A stretch of DNA of 64,000 nucleotides, taken from positions 36,001 through 100,000 of the forward strand of contig JAGNYW010000008.1 in the NCBI GenBank assembly GCA_017984755.1, written 5' to 3'. Shown in pieces: positions 19,049 through 27,068 of the stretch. Position 1 is the first letter of the stretch; each line of letters begins with the position of its first letter. Position numbers and translations under genes: made by a program. Source of the DNA: Methyloversatilis sp. GTDB lineage: Bacteria > Pseudomonadota > Gammaproteobacteria > Burkholderiales > Rhodocyclaceae. The notes under the pieces were generated by a model. It did not search any database. It was not told the DNA's origin and saw only the letters and a program-made list of their open reading frames with translations.

Positions 19049-19959
19049 TGCAGGGCCTGCCCAGGCAGGTTCGCATCGTCGAAGTCGGACCACGCGACGG
19101 CCTGCAGAACGAGGGCGCGCCGCTCGACATCGCGCAGCGGCTGGCACTGATAGCCCGGCTGGCCGACGCTGGCCTGACCACGATCGAGTCAGGCGCTTTC
19201 GTTTCGCCGCGCAAGGTGCCCAACATGGCGGGCAGCGGTGATCTCATGCAACGGCTCGAACGCCGTCCGGGCGTGAGCTACCCGTTTCTGGTGCCCAACG
19301 CGACCGGACTTGATGCCGCGCTGGATGCCGGATGCGAAGACATCGCGCTGTTCGCGGCCGCGTCGGAGACTTTTTCGCAGCGCAACACTGCATGCAGCAT
19401 CAGCGAGTCGATGACGCGTCTGGCGGCCGCTGCAGAGCGTGCCCTGGCGGCCGGGCTGCGCGTGCGCGGTTATCTGTCCTGCGTCATGGGCTGCCCCTAC
19501 GAAGGATCCGTCGCACCGTCTGCGGTCGCTGCCATGGCGGCCGACCTTCTGGGCATGGGTTGTTACGAGGTCAGCCTCGGCGATACGACCGGAGTCGGCA
19601 GTCCGCACCGGGTGCGGAGGCTGATCGAACACGTTGCACACCGGATACCCGCCGAGCGGCTCGCCGGACATTTTCACGACACCTGGGGCATGGGCGTGGC
19701 GAACGTCTATGCCGCGCTGCTGTCTGGCGTGACGGTGTTCGATGCATCGGTGGCCGGTCTGGGTGGCTGTCCGTTCGCACCGGGCGCAAGCGGAAACGTT
19801 GCGACGGAAGACGTTGTCTACATGCTTCACGACGCTGGTGTCGATACCGGTATCGACCTCTCGAAGCTGGTCGATGCGGCGCACTGGGTCAGCGGACTGC
19901 TGGGAAGACAGCCTGCCTCGCGCGTGGCGCGCGCCTTCAACACGACACGTAAATCATGA
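19048..19959 (+). CDS. mvaB: hydroxymethylglutaryl-CoA lyase
   Basis: Splits HMG-CoA into acetyl-CoA and acetoacetate, the last step of leucine degradation. 303 residues, TIM barrel of the HMGL-like family. VRIVEVGPRDGLQNE carries the catalytic Arg/Asp, ESGAFVSPRKVPNMA, SLGDTTGVGSP and GHFHDTWGMG (metal-binding His pair) follow, and GLGGCPFAPGASGN contains the catalytic Cys loop. The ATG at 19048 overlaps the stop of the preceding gene. The alternative GTG one codon upstream is less likely. Confidence 0.93.
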   Translation: MQGLPRQVRIVEVGPRDGLQNEGAPLDIAQRLALIARLADAGLTTIESGAFVSPRKVPNMAGSGDLMQRLERRPGVSYPFLVPNATGLDAALDAGCEDIALFAAASETFSQRNTACSISESMTRLAAAAERALAAGLRVRGYLSCVMGCPYEGSVAPSAVAAMAADLLGMGCYEVSLGDTTGVGSPHRVRRLIEHVAHRIPAERLAGHFHDTWGMGVANVYAALLSGVTVFDASVAGLGGCPFAPGASGNVATEDVVYMLHDAGVDTGIDLSKLVDAAHWVSGLLGRQPASRVARAFNTTRKS

Positions 19960-20150
19960 TCGAATCTCCCTGCACCGGCGTCTGCCAGCTTCACGAAATC
20001 ACCGCCGTGTGCATGGGTTGCCTGCGCTCGCGCGACGAAATTGCAGTCTGGGGCTCGACCACGGACGCACATCGCCTGCAGATACTTCAGCGTACCAGGC
20101 AGCGCGAGGCCGCCGGACACGTGCGCGTCGTACCATCCGGCGAATCGTGA
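19956..20150 (+). CDS. DUF1289-family small cysteine protein
   Basis: 64 residues starting with the family motif SPCTGVCQL, followed by CMGCLRSRDEIAVWGS. The four-cysteine pattern suggests a metal or Fe-S site, but no function is established for the family. The ATG overlaps the mvaB stop (ATGA), so it is translationally coupled. DUF1289 genes are often found next to metabolic operons like this one. Confidence 0.88.
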   Translation: MIESPCTGVCQLHEITAVCMGCLRSRDEIAVWGSTTDAHRLQILQRTRQREAAGHVRVVPSGES

Positions 20151-20162
20151 TGGAAGCCTGGG

Positions 20163-20333
20163 TCAGTCCGTCTTCCGCTTGGCGGGTTCCCGTTTCGGTT
20201 CGGCTGCGATGGGGTTGTCCCTCGTCGCGGACTCCGATTCGGAGGGCGCCTGGGCACGCGGCGATGCTCGTCCGGCTTCACGCTCGGCGCGTCGACGATT
20301 GGACTGACTGCGCTGAAGTCTGAGATATCGCAT
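20163..20333 (-). CDS. possible small basic protein
   Basis: A 56-residue open frame starting MRYLRLQRSQSNRRRAER, Arg/Ser/Glu-rich and probably disordered, with a GGGAG sequence 7 bases before the ATG. It fills part of the otherwise empty 20151-20603 stretch. No family recognised. The rest of that stretch is intergenic, with an AT-rich patch at about 20530-20565 likely to hold the rapZ promoter. Confidence 0.35.
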   Translation of the reverse strand: MRYLRLQRSQSNRRRAEREAGRASPRAQAPSESESATRDNPIAAEPKREPAKRKTD

Positions 20334-20603
20334 GCTGGGCTCCCGAGTCGGGGAAATGCAAGATGGCGGACATGCAGGATATAGGTGTCCGCCCCGCGTT
20401 GGCTGGTCAATCTGCCTGCACTGCGATCTTCGGACCACTGCATCGCCGGAAGTTCCGGAGAATTTGTCAGCAGGGGCAGGCATGCCGGATTGCGACTTCG
20501 AAGTTCCAGCGTAGTATCCCCTGCATCAGAGTCAACAATGTTGTTTGCATATTGAATTTTTTTCCTGATGGTGAAGGCCGTGAATGAAATCCGACGTGGC
20601 GCG

Positions 20604-21455
20604 ATGCGTCTCGTACTGATCAGTGGAATGTCCGGCTCGGGCAAGAGCGTTGCGCTCAATGTACTCGAGGACGGGGGCTTCTTCTGCGTCGACAACCTCC
20701 CGGCGCCGCTGCTGCCGCAACTGGTAAGCCATCTGCGCGAAGCGGGCTACAGCCGCGTCGCCATCGCGGTCGACGTGCGCTCGGGCAAAAGCATGGAGGC
20801 GCTGCCCCCGATGATGGGCGTACTGCGCAACGGTACCGAACTGCAGACACTGTTCCTCGATGCGCGAGACGCGACGCTGATCGCCCGTTTTTCGGAAACG
20901 CGGCGGCGTCATCCGCTGGGTGACGACCAGACCTCGCTCGGCGAGGCCATCCGGCGCGAGCGCGAACTGCTGGCACCCATCGTGGAGCTCGGGCACCGCA
21001 TCGACACCAGCGATCTGCAGTCTTCCGTGCTGCGCAAATGGGTGCGCGAAGTGGTCGAACTCGACAAGACGGCCGGGCTGACGCTGATGTTCGAATCCTT
21101 CGGTTTCAAGCACGGCATTCCACTCGACGCCGATCTGGTGTTCGACGTGCGCTGCCTGCCCAACCCCTACTACGACACGGCGCTGCGACCGCAGAGCGGT
21201 CGTGACAAGCCGGTCATCGACTTTCTCGAAAGCAGCACCGAAGTGCTGAGGATGCGCGATGACATAGCCCGGTTCGTCGGCGACTGGCTGCCCAGCTACA
21301 TCAAGGACAGCCGCAGCTACCTGACCGTGGCCATCGGCTGTACCGGCGGCCAGCACCGTTCTGTATACATTGCGGAGTGGCTGGCCACCCGCTTCCGCGA
21401 AGCCGCACACGTGCTGGTGCGTCACAGGTCGCTGGCCTCGACGCACAAGGATTGA
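20604..21455 (+). CDS. rapZ: RNase adapter protein RapZ / nucleotide-binding protein
   Basis: 283-residue P-loop protein. Walker A is GMSGSGKS near the N-terminus, [15 protein letters not shown] is the next family signature, and the C-terminal domain carries [13 protein letters not shown] and [14 protein letters not shown]. In E. coli it binds the GlmZ sRNA and directs RNase E to it, linking glucosamine-6-phosphate levels to glmS; whether that applies here is unknown. An open frame extends 12 codons upstream, but [11 protein letters not shown] matches the family start. Unlike many relatives, there is no hpr kinase or ptsN gene next to it in this window. Confidence 0.93.
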   Translation: MRLVLISGMSGSGKSVALNVLEDGGFFCVDNLPAPLLPQLVSHLREAGYSRVAIAVDVRSGKSMEALPPMMGVLRNGTELQTLFLDARDATLIARFSETRRRHPLGDDQTSLGEAIRRERELLAPIVELGHRIDTSDLQSSVLRKWVREVVELDKTAGLTLMFESFGFKHGIPLDADLVFDVRCLPNPYYDTALRPQSGRDKPVIDFLESSTEVLRMRDDIARFVGDWLPSYIKDSRSYLTVAIGCTGGQHRSVYIAEWLATRFREAAHVLVRHRSLASTHKD

Positions 21456-21462
21456 ACCCGGA

Positions 21463-21837
21463 ATGACCGCGATGCGGGTGGGCGACTGGTTGGTCATCGC
21501 TGCCGGACTGTTGGTGACGGCCGGCTCGGCCGCCCATCAATGGGGGAAAAGCACCCCGGTGCAGGCGCAGGTGCGGATGGACGGGCGCATCGTGGCGGAA
21601 CTGCCGCTCACCGGCACGCATCGCATCGCAATCGACGGCGCGCTGGCACGGCTCGGTCCGACCGTGATCGAAGTCGACGCCGGGCGTGCGCGCATCGCCT
21701 CGGACCCCGGGCCGCGTCAGTACTGCGTGCAGCAGGGCTGGCTCAGCCGCACCGGGAGCATCGCGGTGTGCGCACCGAGCCGGATCACGCTGCAGCTGGT
21801 GGGGCCGGACGGCAGCCATGACACGGTGGCGTTCTGA
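21463..21837 (+). CDS. NusG domain II-containing membrane-anchored protein
   Basis: 124 residues with an N-terminal hydrophobic anchor or signal (GDWLVIAAGLLVTAGSAA), then a small beta-rich domain ending ISLT-like: RTGSIAVCAPSRITLQLVG. Size, layout and neighbour fit the NusG domain II (KOW-unrelated) family that is found beside Gx transporters. Exact role unknown. It starts 7 bases after the rapZ stop and overlaps the next gene by one base. Confidence 0.75.
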   Translation: MTAMRVGDWLVIAAGLLVTAGSAAHQWGKSTPVQAQVRMDGRIVAELPLTGTHRIAIDGALARLGPTVIEVDAGRARIASDPGPRQYCVQQGWLSRTGSIAVCAPSRITLQLVGPDGSHDTVAF

Positions 21838-22355
21838 TGCAGGCCCCGGCATCTGCACTGCTGGTCGTTCCGAGCGGACGTGATCGGCGGCTCGCGCGCT
21901 ACGCCGTCGCGGCGATTGCCGCGTCACTGGTCGAAGCAGCAATTCCGAGCCCGCTGCCGGGCGTCAAGCCGGGGCTGGCCAACATCGTCATCCTCATCGT
22001 CCTTGCGCGCCACGGCTGGCGCGATGCAGCATGGGTGAGCGCGCTGCGCGTGGTGGCGGGGAGCCTGCTCGCAGGGCAGTTCCTGGCGCCCGGTTTCTTT
22101 CTCGCCGCCGCCGGAGCACTGTGCAGCCTGGCAATGCTGGGGGCAATGCAGTCCGTTTCGTGGCATCGGCTGGGTGCCGTTGGCCGTTCCGTGGCGGCCG
22201 CATTCGCGCACATCGTTGGCCAGCTGCTGCTCGCGCGGCTGTGGCTGGTGCCGCACGACGGGCTGTTCAATCTGGCGCCCATCTTTTTTGCTGCCGCGCT
22301 GCTGTTCGGCACGGTCAATGGCATCGTCGCTGCGCGGCTGATGCGGGAGAAGTGA
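21837..22355 (+). CDS. Gx transporter family protein (heptaprenyl diphosphate synthase component I-like)
   Basis: 172-residue integral membrane protein with about five hydrophobic segments. The characteristic N-terminal region is VEAAIPSPLPGVKPGLANIV, then ARHGWRDAAWVSALRVVAGSLLAG (given in parts). The name heptaprenyl diphosphate synthase component I is a legacy annotation; the fold is closer to ECF-type S components, and substrate is unknown. It is coupled to the NusG-domain-II gene and sits immediately next to ubiX, so a link to prenyl or flavin metabolism is possible but unproven. Confidence 0.82.
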   Translation: MQAPASALLVVPSGRDRRLARYAVAAIAASLVEAAIPSPLPGVKPGLANIVILIVLARHGWRDAAWVSALRVVAGSLLAGQFLAPGFFLAAAGALCSLAMLGAMQSVSWHRLGAVGRSVAAAFAHIVGQLLLARLWLVPHDGLFNLAPIFFAAALLFGTVNGIVAARLMREK

Positions 22356-22985
22356 ATGACCACACCTGCAAACCTGACCATTCTTGTCGCGCTGACCGGC
22401 GCATCCGGCATGCCTTACGGCATGCGGCTGATCGAATCGCTCATCGGCGCCGGCTGCAGGGTGTGGGTGATCTATTCGCAGGTGGCGCAGATCGTCGCCC
22501 GTCAGGAGATCGATCTGCTGCTGCCCGGCAACCCGACGCAGGCAGCACGCGAACTGACGGCGCGGTTCGATGCGCAACCCGGCCAGCTCGAGGTGTTCGG
22601 TCGCGAAGACTGGAATTGCCCGCCGGCGTCCGGTTCCAATCCGCCGGATGCGATGGTGGTGTGCCCGTGTTCCATGGGCACACTCGCCGCCATCGCGCAC
22701 GGCCTGGCATCGAGCCTGATCGAGCGCGCGGCCGACGTGGTCATGAAGGAACGCCGGCAGCTGATCCTGGTGCCGCGCGAAACACCGTTTTCCACGCTCC
22801 ACCTCGAAAACATGCTGAGCCTGTCGCGCAACGGAGCGGTCATCCTGCCGCCATCGCCCGGCTTCTACCACCACCCGGGGGAGATCGGTGATCTGGTCGA
22901 TTTCGTCGTCGCGCGCGTGCTCGACCAGCTGCGCGTGCCGCACCGGCTGGTACCGCGCTGGGGCGACGGGCCGCCAGCCGAGTGA
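22356..22985 (+). CDS. ubiX: flavin prenyltransferase UbiX
   Basis: Makes prenylated FMN, the cofactor of the ubiquinone-pathway decarboxylase UbiD. 209 residues with flavodoxin-like fold. LTGASGMPYGMRLIE is the FMN-binding N-terminus, VVCPCSMGTLAAIAHG the substrate and flavin site, and KERRQLILVPRETPFSTLHLENML (given as its two halves, KERRQLILVPRETP and FSTLHLENML) the family signature. It starts at the base after the preceding stop codon. No ubiD is in the window. Confidence 0.94.
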   Translation: MTTPANLTILVALTGASGMPYGMRLIESLIGAGCRVWVIYSQVAQIVARQEIDLLLPGNPTQAARELTARFDAQPGQLEVFGREDWNCPPASGSNPPDAMVVCPCSMGTLAAIAHGLASSLIERAADVVMKERRQLILVPRETPFSTLHLENMLSLSRNGAVILPPSPGFYHHPGEIGDLVDFVVARVLDQLRVPHRLVPRWGDGPPAE

Positions 22986-22987
22986 CC

Positions 22988-23016
22988 TTGTCACAAGGAT
23001 GTCACAGCGATGAAAC
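22988..23016 (+). promoter_or_regulatory. Pho-box-like repeat array upstream of the partner-switch operon
   Basis: Three 7-base units, TTGTCAC, ATGTCAC and ATGAAAC, start at 22988, 22999 and 23010, exactly 11 bases apart. The PhoB consensus is CTGTCAT with the same 11-base spacing. The first two units fit well and the third weakly. It starts 3 bases after the ubiX stop and 61-89 bases before the STAS gene. No PhoB gene is visible here. Confidence 0.5.
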
Positions 23017-23076
23017 AAGCTTGCAGGTTCACCGTATCGCCCGCCCGCGTCGATACGGGATCACGGGAGCAAAAAC

Positions 23077-23418
23077 ATGAAGATGGACAGCCAGCAACTG
23101 GATGGGGGCATCACATTGATCCGGCTGGACGGCCGGCTCGATATCGAAGGCGCACAGACGCTGGACCAGCCCTTCACCTACGCGACCAGCACGCACCCGG
23201 CGAAAATCGCGGTCGATCTGTCGGGCGTGAGCTTCGTCGCATCGATCGGCATCCGTACGCTGTTGTCCGGCGCGCGCGGTCAGGCGTCGCGCGGCGGCAA
23301 GCTGGTCATGTTCGGTGCGCAGCCAATGGTGCAGCGCGTGCTGCACACGGCCGGCGTCGACCAGTTGCTGACCCTGTGTCCGGATCTCGATGCAGCGTGC
23401 AAAGCGCTTGTGGATTGA
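23077..23418 (+). CDS. STAS-domain anti-sigma factor antagonist
   Basis: 113 residues, a single STAS domain (SpoIIAA/RsbV type). LIRLDGRLDIEGAQTL is the first strand-turn region and VDLSGVSFVASIGIRTLL contains the conserved Ser that partner kinases phosphorylate. A ribosome binding site (GGGAG) lies before the ATG. The kinase/phosphatase fusion follows 18 bases later; the two should form a partner-switching pair. No sigma factor gene is adjacent, so the output is unknown. Confidence 0.9.
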   Translation: MKMDSQQLDGGITLIRLDGRLDIEGAQTLDQPFTYATSTHPAKIAVDLSGVSFVASIGIRTLLSGARGQASRGGKLVMFGAQPMVQRVLHTAGVDQLLTLCPDLDAACKALVD

Positions 23419-23436
23419 ACGCCGGCGGGACCGCAC

Positions 23437-25212
23437 ATGCATAGCGCACATGCGCGTCGCAGCCTGCGACTGATCAATGACAGCGGCGCGATCTCGGCCG
23501 CAAGCGCGTGGCTGCGTACGCTCGGCGACAGCTTCGAATTGGGCAGCGAACTCACCTTCCGGCTCGACCTGTGTGCCTCCGAACTTGTCGCCAACATCGT
23601 CAACTACGCGTTCGAGGACGAAGCACCCCACACCATCGCGCTCGACCTGATCCTGGAACCGCAGTCGGTCAAGCTCGCAGTATCCGACGACGGGCGTGAA
23701 TTCGACCCCCTGGGGCTGCCCGATCCGGTCGCCCCTGCCACGCTGGAGCAGGCCAGCCTCGGCGGACTGGGTGTACATCTGGTTCGGCAGTTTGCCGATC
23801 AGGTGAGTTACGAACGGGTGAGCAACCGCAACCAGGTCACGCTGGCCTGGACCCGCCCAAGCAGGTCCGGGCCAGCCGGCGGACGTGCACCGATCCGTCG
23901 CGGCGTCGAGCGACGGCGCAAGCGGGCACTCACCTTTCCACTGCTGCGAACCGATGGCACACAGGTCGCCGCCAACCAGCGCGGTAGCAAGGAGCGTCGC
24001 GCACTCGGCTTCATTTCCCGCATCGAACTGTTCCGCGACGTGCCCTACGCACTGATCGAGGGCATGCTTGCACACTGTCCGCAGCGCGACTACCCGGACG
24101 AATACATCGTTCTGGCGCCTGGCGTGCCCAACGAGAACGTGGCGCTGGTGCTCGCCGGGCGGCTGCGCGTGCATCTGGATTCGCCGCATACCGGCCAGCC
24201 GGCAGGCGACTTCATGTCCGTCATGGTCGGCGAATGCGCCGGAGAGCTGTCGATCATCGACGGCGAACCGGCGTCCGCCTGGGTGATCGCCGAACCCGGC
24301 TCGCGCCTGCTGATGATCGATGCAAACACCTTCTTTTCCGAGCTGCTGCCGCTGCCGCGCGTAGCGCGCAACCTGCTCGGCATGATGGCCACCCGCATGC
24401 GCCAGAGCAACAATCAGGCGATCGAGCGCATGCGCAGTTCGATGCTGCTCGAGCGCCTGCAGTCGGAGATGCGCACCGCACAGGACATTCAGTCCGGCAT
24501 GCTGCCGATGCGCTCGCCGCTGTTTCCCGAGCACACCGAAATCGATTGCGAAGCAAGCATCCAGCAGGCGCGAGAGGTGGGAGGAGACTTCTTCGATGCC
24601 TTCTTCATCGACGAAAAACGCCTGTTCGTTGCCATCGGCGATGTCTGCGGCAAGGGCATGCCGGCTGCCTTGCTGATGATGCGCACGCTCACCACGCTGC
24701 GCTCCGAAGCGGGACGCAAGCAGGGCCAGAAAGGCCATCTCGAGCGGGTGATGGAGCGCATCAACCGCAAACTGGCCCTGAACAACGATCGCCTGCTGTT
24801 CGCCAGTCTGTTCATCGGGCTGCTCGATACCGGCAACGGCAACTTCCGCTTCGCCAATGCCGGCCACATGCGGCCGGTGCTGCTGCGCAAGGGCGAAAGC
24901 GCCACGCTGCTCAAGGTCCCGTGCAACCCGATCGCCGGCATCGACCCGGCCATCGACTATGCGCTCGGCGAAACGAAGCTCGGGCGCGGTGATCTGCTGC
25001 TTTTATATACCGACGGCGTGACCGAAGCAGAAAACAGCCGTGCCGAGCAATTCGGTGAGGCGCAACTGCTGGCGACGATGAACGCCCAGTCAGGCGGCAG
25101 CGCAGGCAGCGCCATCGCTGCCGTGCGCGAAGCCACGCACGCTTTCTGCGCCAGTCATCCGCAGGCCGACGACATCACGCTGCTGGCGCTGAAATACCTG
25201 GGCGACGACTGA
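23437..25212 (+). CDS. RsbW-like kinase / cNMP-binding / SpoIIE-type phosphatase fusion
   Basis: 591 residues with three modules. Residues ~1-140 are an RsbW/SpoIIAB-type HATPase: N box ELVANIVNYAFEDE, G1-like VSDDGREFDP and GGLGVHLVRQFAD. Residues ~190-320 resemble a cyclic-nucleotide-binding beta barrel: VALVLAGRLRVHLD, GECAGELSIIDGEPAS (the PBC position lacks the canonical RxA). Residues ~345-588 are a PP2C/SpoIIE phosphatase: REVGGDFFDAF, IGDVCGKGMPAALLMM, FANAGHMRPVLL, YTDGVTEA and QADDITLLAL. One polypeptide may thus both phosphorylate and dephosphorylate the upstream STAS protein. No membrane segment. Confidence 0.88.
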   Translation: MHSAHARRSLRLINDSGAISAASAWLRTLGDSFELGSELTFRLDLCASELVANIVNYAFEDEAPHTIALDLILEPQSVKLAVSDDGREFDPLGLPDPVAPATLEQASLGGLGVHLVRQFADQVSYERVSNRNQVTLAWTRPSRSGPAGGRAPIRRGVERRRKRALTFPLLRTDGTQVAANQRGSKERRALGFISRIELFRDVPYALIEGMLAHCPQRDYPDEYIVLAPGVPNENVALVLAGRLRVHLDSPHTGQPAGDFMSVMVGECAGELSIIDGEPASAWVIAEPGSRLLMIDANTFFSELLPLPRVARNLLGMMATRMRQSNNQAIERMRSSMLLERLQSEMRTAQDIQSGMLPMRSPLFPEHTEIDCEASIQQAREVGGDFFDAFFIDEKRLFVAIGDVCGKGMPAALLMMRTLTTLRSEAGRKQGQKGHLERVMERINRKLALNNDRLLFASLFIGLLDTGNGNFRFANAGHMRPVLLRKGESATLLKVPCNPIAGIDPAIDYALGETKLGRGDLLLLYTDGVTEAENSRAEQFGEAQLLATMNAQSGGSAGSAIAAVREATHAFCASHPQADDITLLALKYLGDD

Positions 25213-25229
25213 CGACGCCCGGTCTGTCG

Positions 25230-25258
25230 CTGTCACGAGACTGTCGCCATGGCGTCAC
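25230..25258 (+). promoter_or_regulatory. Pho-box-like repeat array upstream of olsB
   Basis: Units CTGTCAC, CTGTCGC and GCGTCAC begin at 25230, 25241 and 25252, again with exact 11-base spacing and close to the PhoB consensus CTGTCAT. A TATCGT hexamer at about 25280 could be a -10 element. Ornithine-lipid genes are phosphate-starvation genes in several proteobacteria, which makes PhoB control plausible here. Confidence 0.6.
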
Positions 25259-25314
25259 ATCGACGGAACACGGCCTGCCTATCGTGAAGTGGATTCTTCA
25301 CGGAGGCTGCAGGC

Positions 25315-26073
25315 ATGCTTCAGATCGATACCGCGCGCGAACGTCGTGCGCAACGCAATCTCGTCGTCACGCTGGCCACTTCCCCGAGCGAGGTACTGGC
25401 CGCGCAGAAACTTCGCTGGCGCGTATTCGTCGAGGAACTCGGGGCCAGATTGAACACGCCGGTGCAGGGTGTGGACAGCGACCGCTTCGACGCACACTGC
25501 GCACACCTGATCGTGCGCGACGAAGACAACGGACGCATCGTCGGCTGTTACCGCATCCTGTCGCCGGACGCCGCAAGGCGCACCGGTGGTTACTACTCGG
25601 AAACCGAATTCGACCTCGGCCGGCTGGACCACCTGCGACCGCAGATGGTCGAGATCGGCCGCGCCTGCATCGACGCGGACTACCGCCAGAATGCAGCGGT
25701 GATCGCCCTGCTGTGGTCGGGGCTGGCCCGCTACATGCAATCGGGCGGTCATCAGTACCTGCTGGGCTGCGCCAGCATCAGCCTGGCCGATGGCGGTCAC
25801 AACGCTGCGGCGCTGTTCGACAGCCTGCGCGACCGCATGGGCCCGCCCGAGTACCGCGTGTTTCCCAAAGTGCGCCTGCCGCTGGAGCGCCTGACACCCG
25901 GTGCAGGCTGCGTGCCGCCGCCACTGGTCAAGGGATATCTGCGCGCCGGGGCCGACGTATGCGGCGAACCGGCATGGGACCCTGACTTCAATACAGCCGA
26001 CCTGCCGCTGCTGCTCACCATGTCGCGGCTGGACGCGCGCTATGCTAAGCACTTCATGCAGCGCGCGGCCTGA
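25315..26073 (+). CDS. olsB: ornithine N-acyltransferase OlsB-like (GNAT/hemolysin-like)
   Basis: Expected to transfer a 3-hydroxyacyl chain from ACP to the amino group of ornithine, giving lyso-ornithine lipid. 252 residues. Family motifs: LAAQKLRWRVFVEELGA near the start, FDAHCAHLIVRDED, GCYRIL, EIGRACIDADYRQNAAVIALLW (given in parts) and the C-terminal HYF-like region RLDARYAKHFMQ. GGAGG lies 10 bases before the ATG. Followed after 29 bases by the olsA-type acyltransferase, the classic OlsB-OlsA pair. Confidence 0.86.
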   Translation: MLQIDTARERRAQRNLVVTLATSPSEVLAAQKLRWRVFVEELGARLNTPVQGVDSDRFDAHCAHLIVRDEDNGRIVGCYRILSPDAARRTGGYYSETEFDLGRLDHLRPQMVEIGRACIDADYRQNAAVIALLWSGLARYMQSGGHQYLLGCASISLADGGHNAAALFDSLRDRMGPPEYRVFPKVRLPLERLTPGAGCVPPPLVKGYLRAGADVCGEPAWDPDFNTADLPLLLTMSRLDARYAKHFMQRAA

Positions 26074-26102
26074 CGAGCAGACGCAACGGGAGCACGCGCG
26101 AA

Positions 26103-26942
26103 ATGTCACTGATCAACATTTCCACCGACTTCTTCGACACATCCGTCTTGAGCAACCACAGCACGCACCCCACATCGAACGCGGCCGCGGTCACGCATCA
26201 CACCGGGGTGCGCGCCAGCCTGCGCATGGGCTGGCGCATCGCCCGGCTGGCCGCACATGTGGTGGATGGCTGCACCCGCGTCGCGGTGCTCTACCCGATC
26301 GTGTCGGAGCGCACGCAGCGCAAGATCCGCGCCCGCTGGTCGCGCCAGCTCCTGCGCGTGCTCGGTGTCGAGGTTCAGGCCGGCGGCCAGCGGCCGCGGC
26401 CGGGTCAGCTGCTGGTGAGCAACCACATTTCGTGGGTGGACGTGTTCGTCATCAACGCCATCTCGCCGCAGAGTTTCGTGTGCAAGGACGAAATCCGCGG
26501 CTGGCCGGTGCTGGGCTGGCTGGTGGCGCGCAATGACACCGTGTTCATCCGGCGGACCAGCCGAAATTCGGCGTCCGAAGTCCGCCACCAGCTGGTCAGG
26601 ACGCTGGCCGGTGGCCGCAGCGTGATGGTGTTTCCCGAAGGCACGACCACTGACGGACGCAGCGTGCTGCCCTTCCGGGCCGCCATGTTCCAGGCGGCGA
26701 TTGATGCCGGGCGACCGGTCAAGCCGGTGCGGCTGTGTTATCTGGACCATGCCGGCGAACTGTCCGACGACGTCGTCTACATCGGCGAAACGACCTTCTG
26801 GGAATCGGTCTGCCGCATCGCCCGCGCGCCACGCACTGTCGCCCGGGTCGAACTGCTGCCCGGACTGGCCACCCACGGCCACACCCGGCAGCATCTCGCC
26901 CAGGTCAGCCACGCCCGCATTTCGACGCCCGCAGACGCGTAA
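26103..26942 (+). CDS. olsA: lyso-ornithine lipid O-acyltransferase OlsA-like (PlsC family)
   Basis: 279-residue acyltransferase expected to complete ornithine lipid by esterifying the 3-hydroxy group of lyso-ornithine lipid. The HX4D motif is SNHISWVDVFV, block II VFIRRTSR, and block III FPEGTTTDGRSVLPFRAAMF. The N-terminal region has a probable membrane-associated helix. GGGAG precedes the ATG. Its position directly after olsB decides OlsA over a general PlsC. Confidence 0.85.
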   Translation: MSLINISTDFFDTSVLSNHSTHPTSNAAAVTHHTGVRASLRMGWRIARLAAHVVDGCTRVAVLYPIVSERTQRKIRARWSRQLLRVLGVEVQAGGQRPRPGQLLVSNHISWVDVFVINAISPQSFVCKDEIRGWPVLGWLVARNDTVFIRRTSRNSASEVRHQLVRTLAGGRSVMVFPEGTTTDGRSVLPFRAAMFQAAIDAGRPVKPVRLCYLDHAGELSDDVVYIGETTFWESVCRIARAPRTVARVELLPGLATHGHTRQHLAQVSHARISTPADA

Positions 26943-27068
26943 CCCGACACGAGCCCATGCGTTCGCCGGGCACGGTGCTCAGGGGCGGCGGCAACTTCGC
27001 CGAACGCGGGGCAGGAGGAGAAGCGGAGGCAGGTCTATACTCGCGCCCAATGCTGTCGGAGCGAGTCG

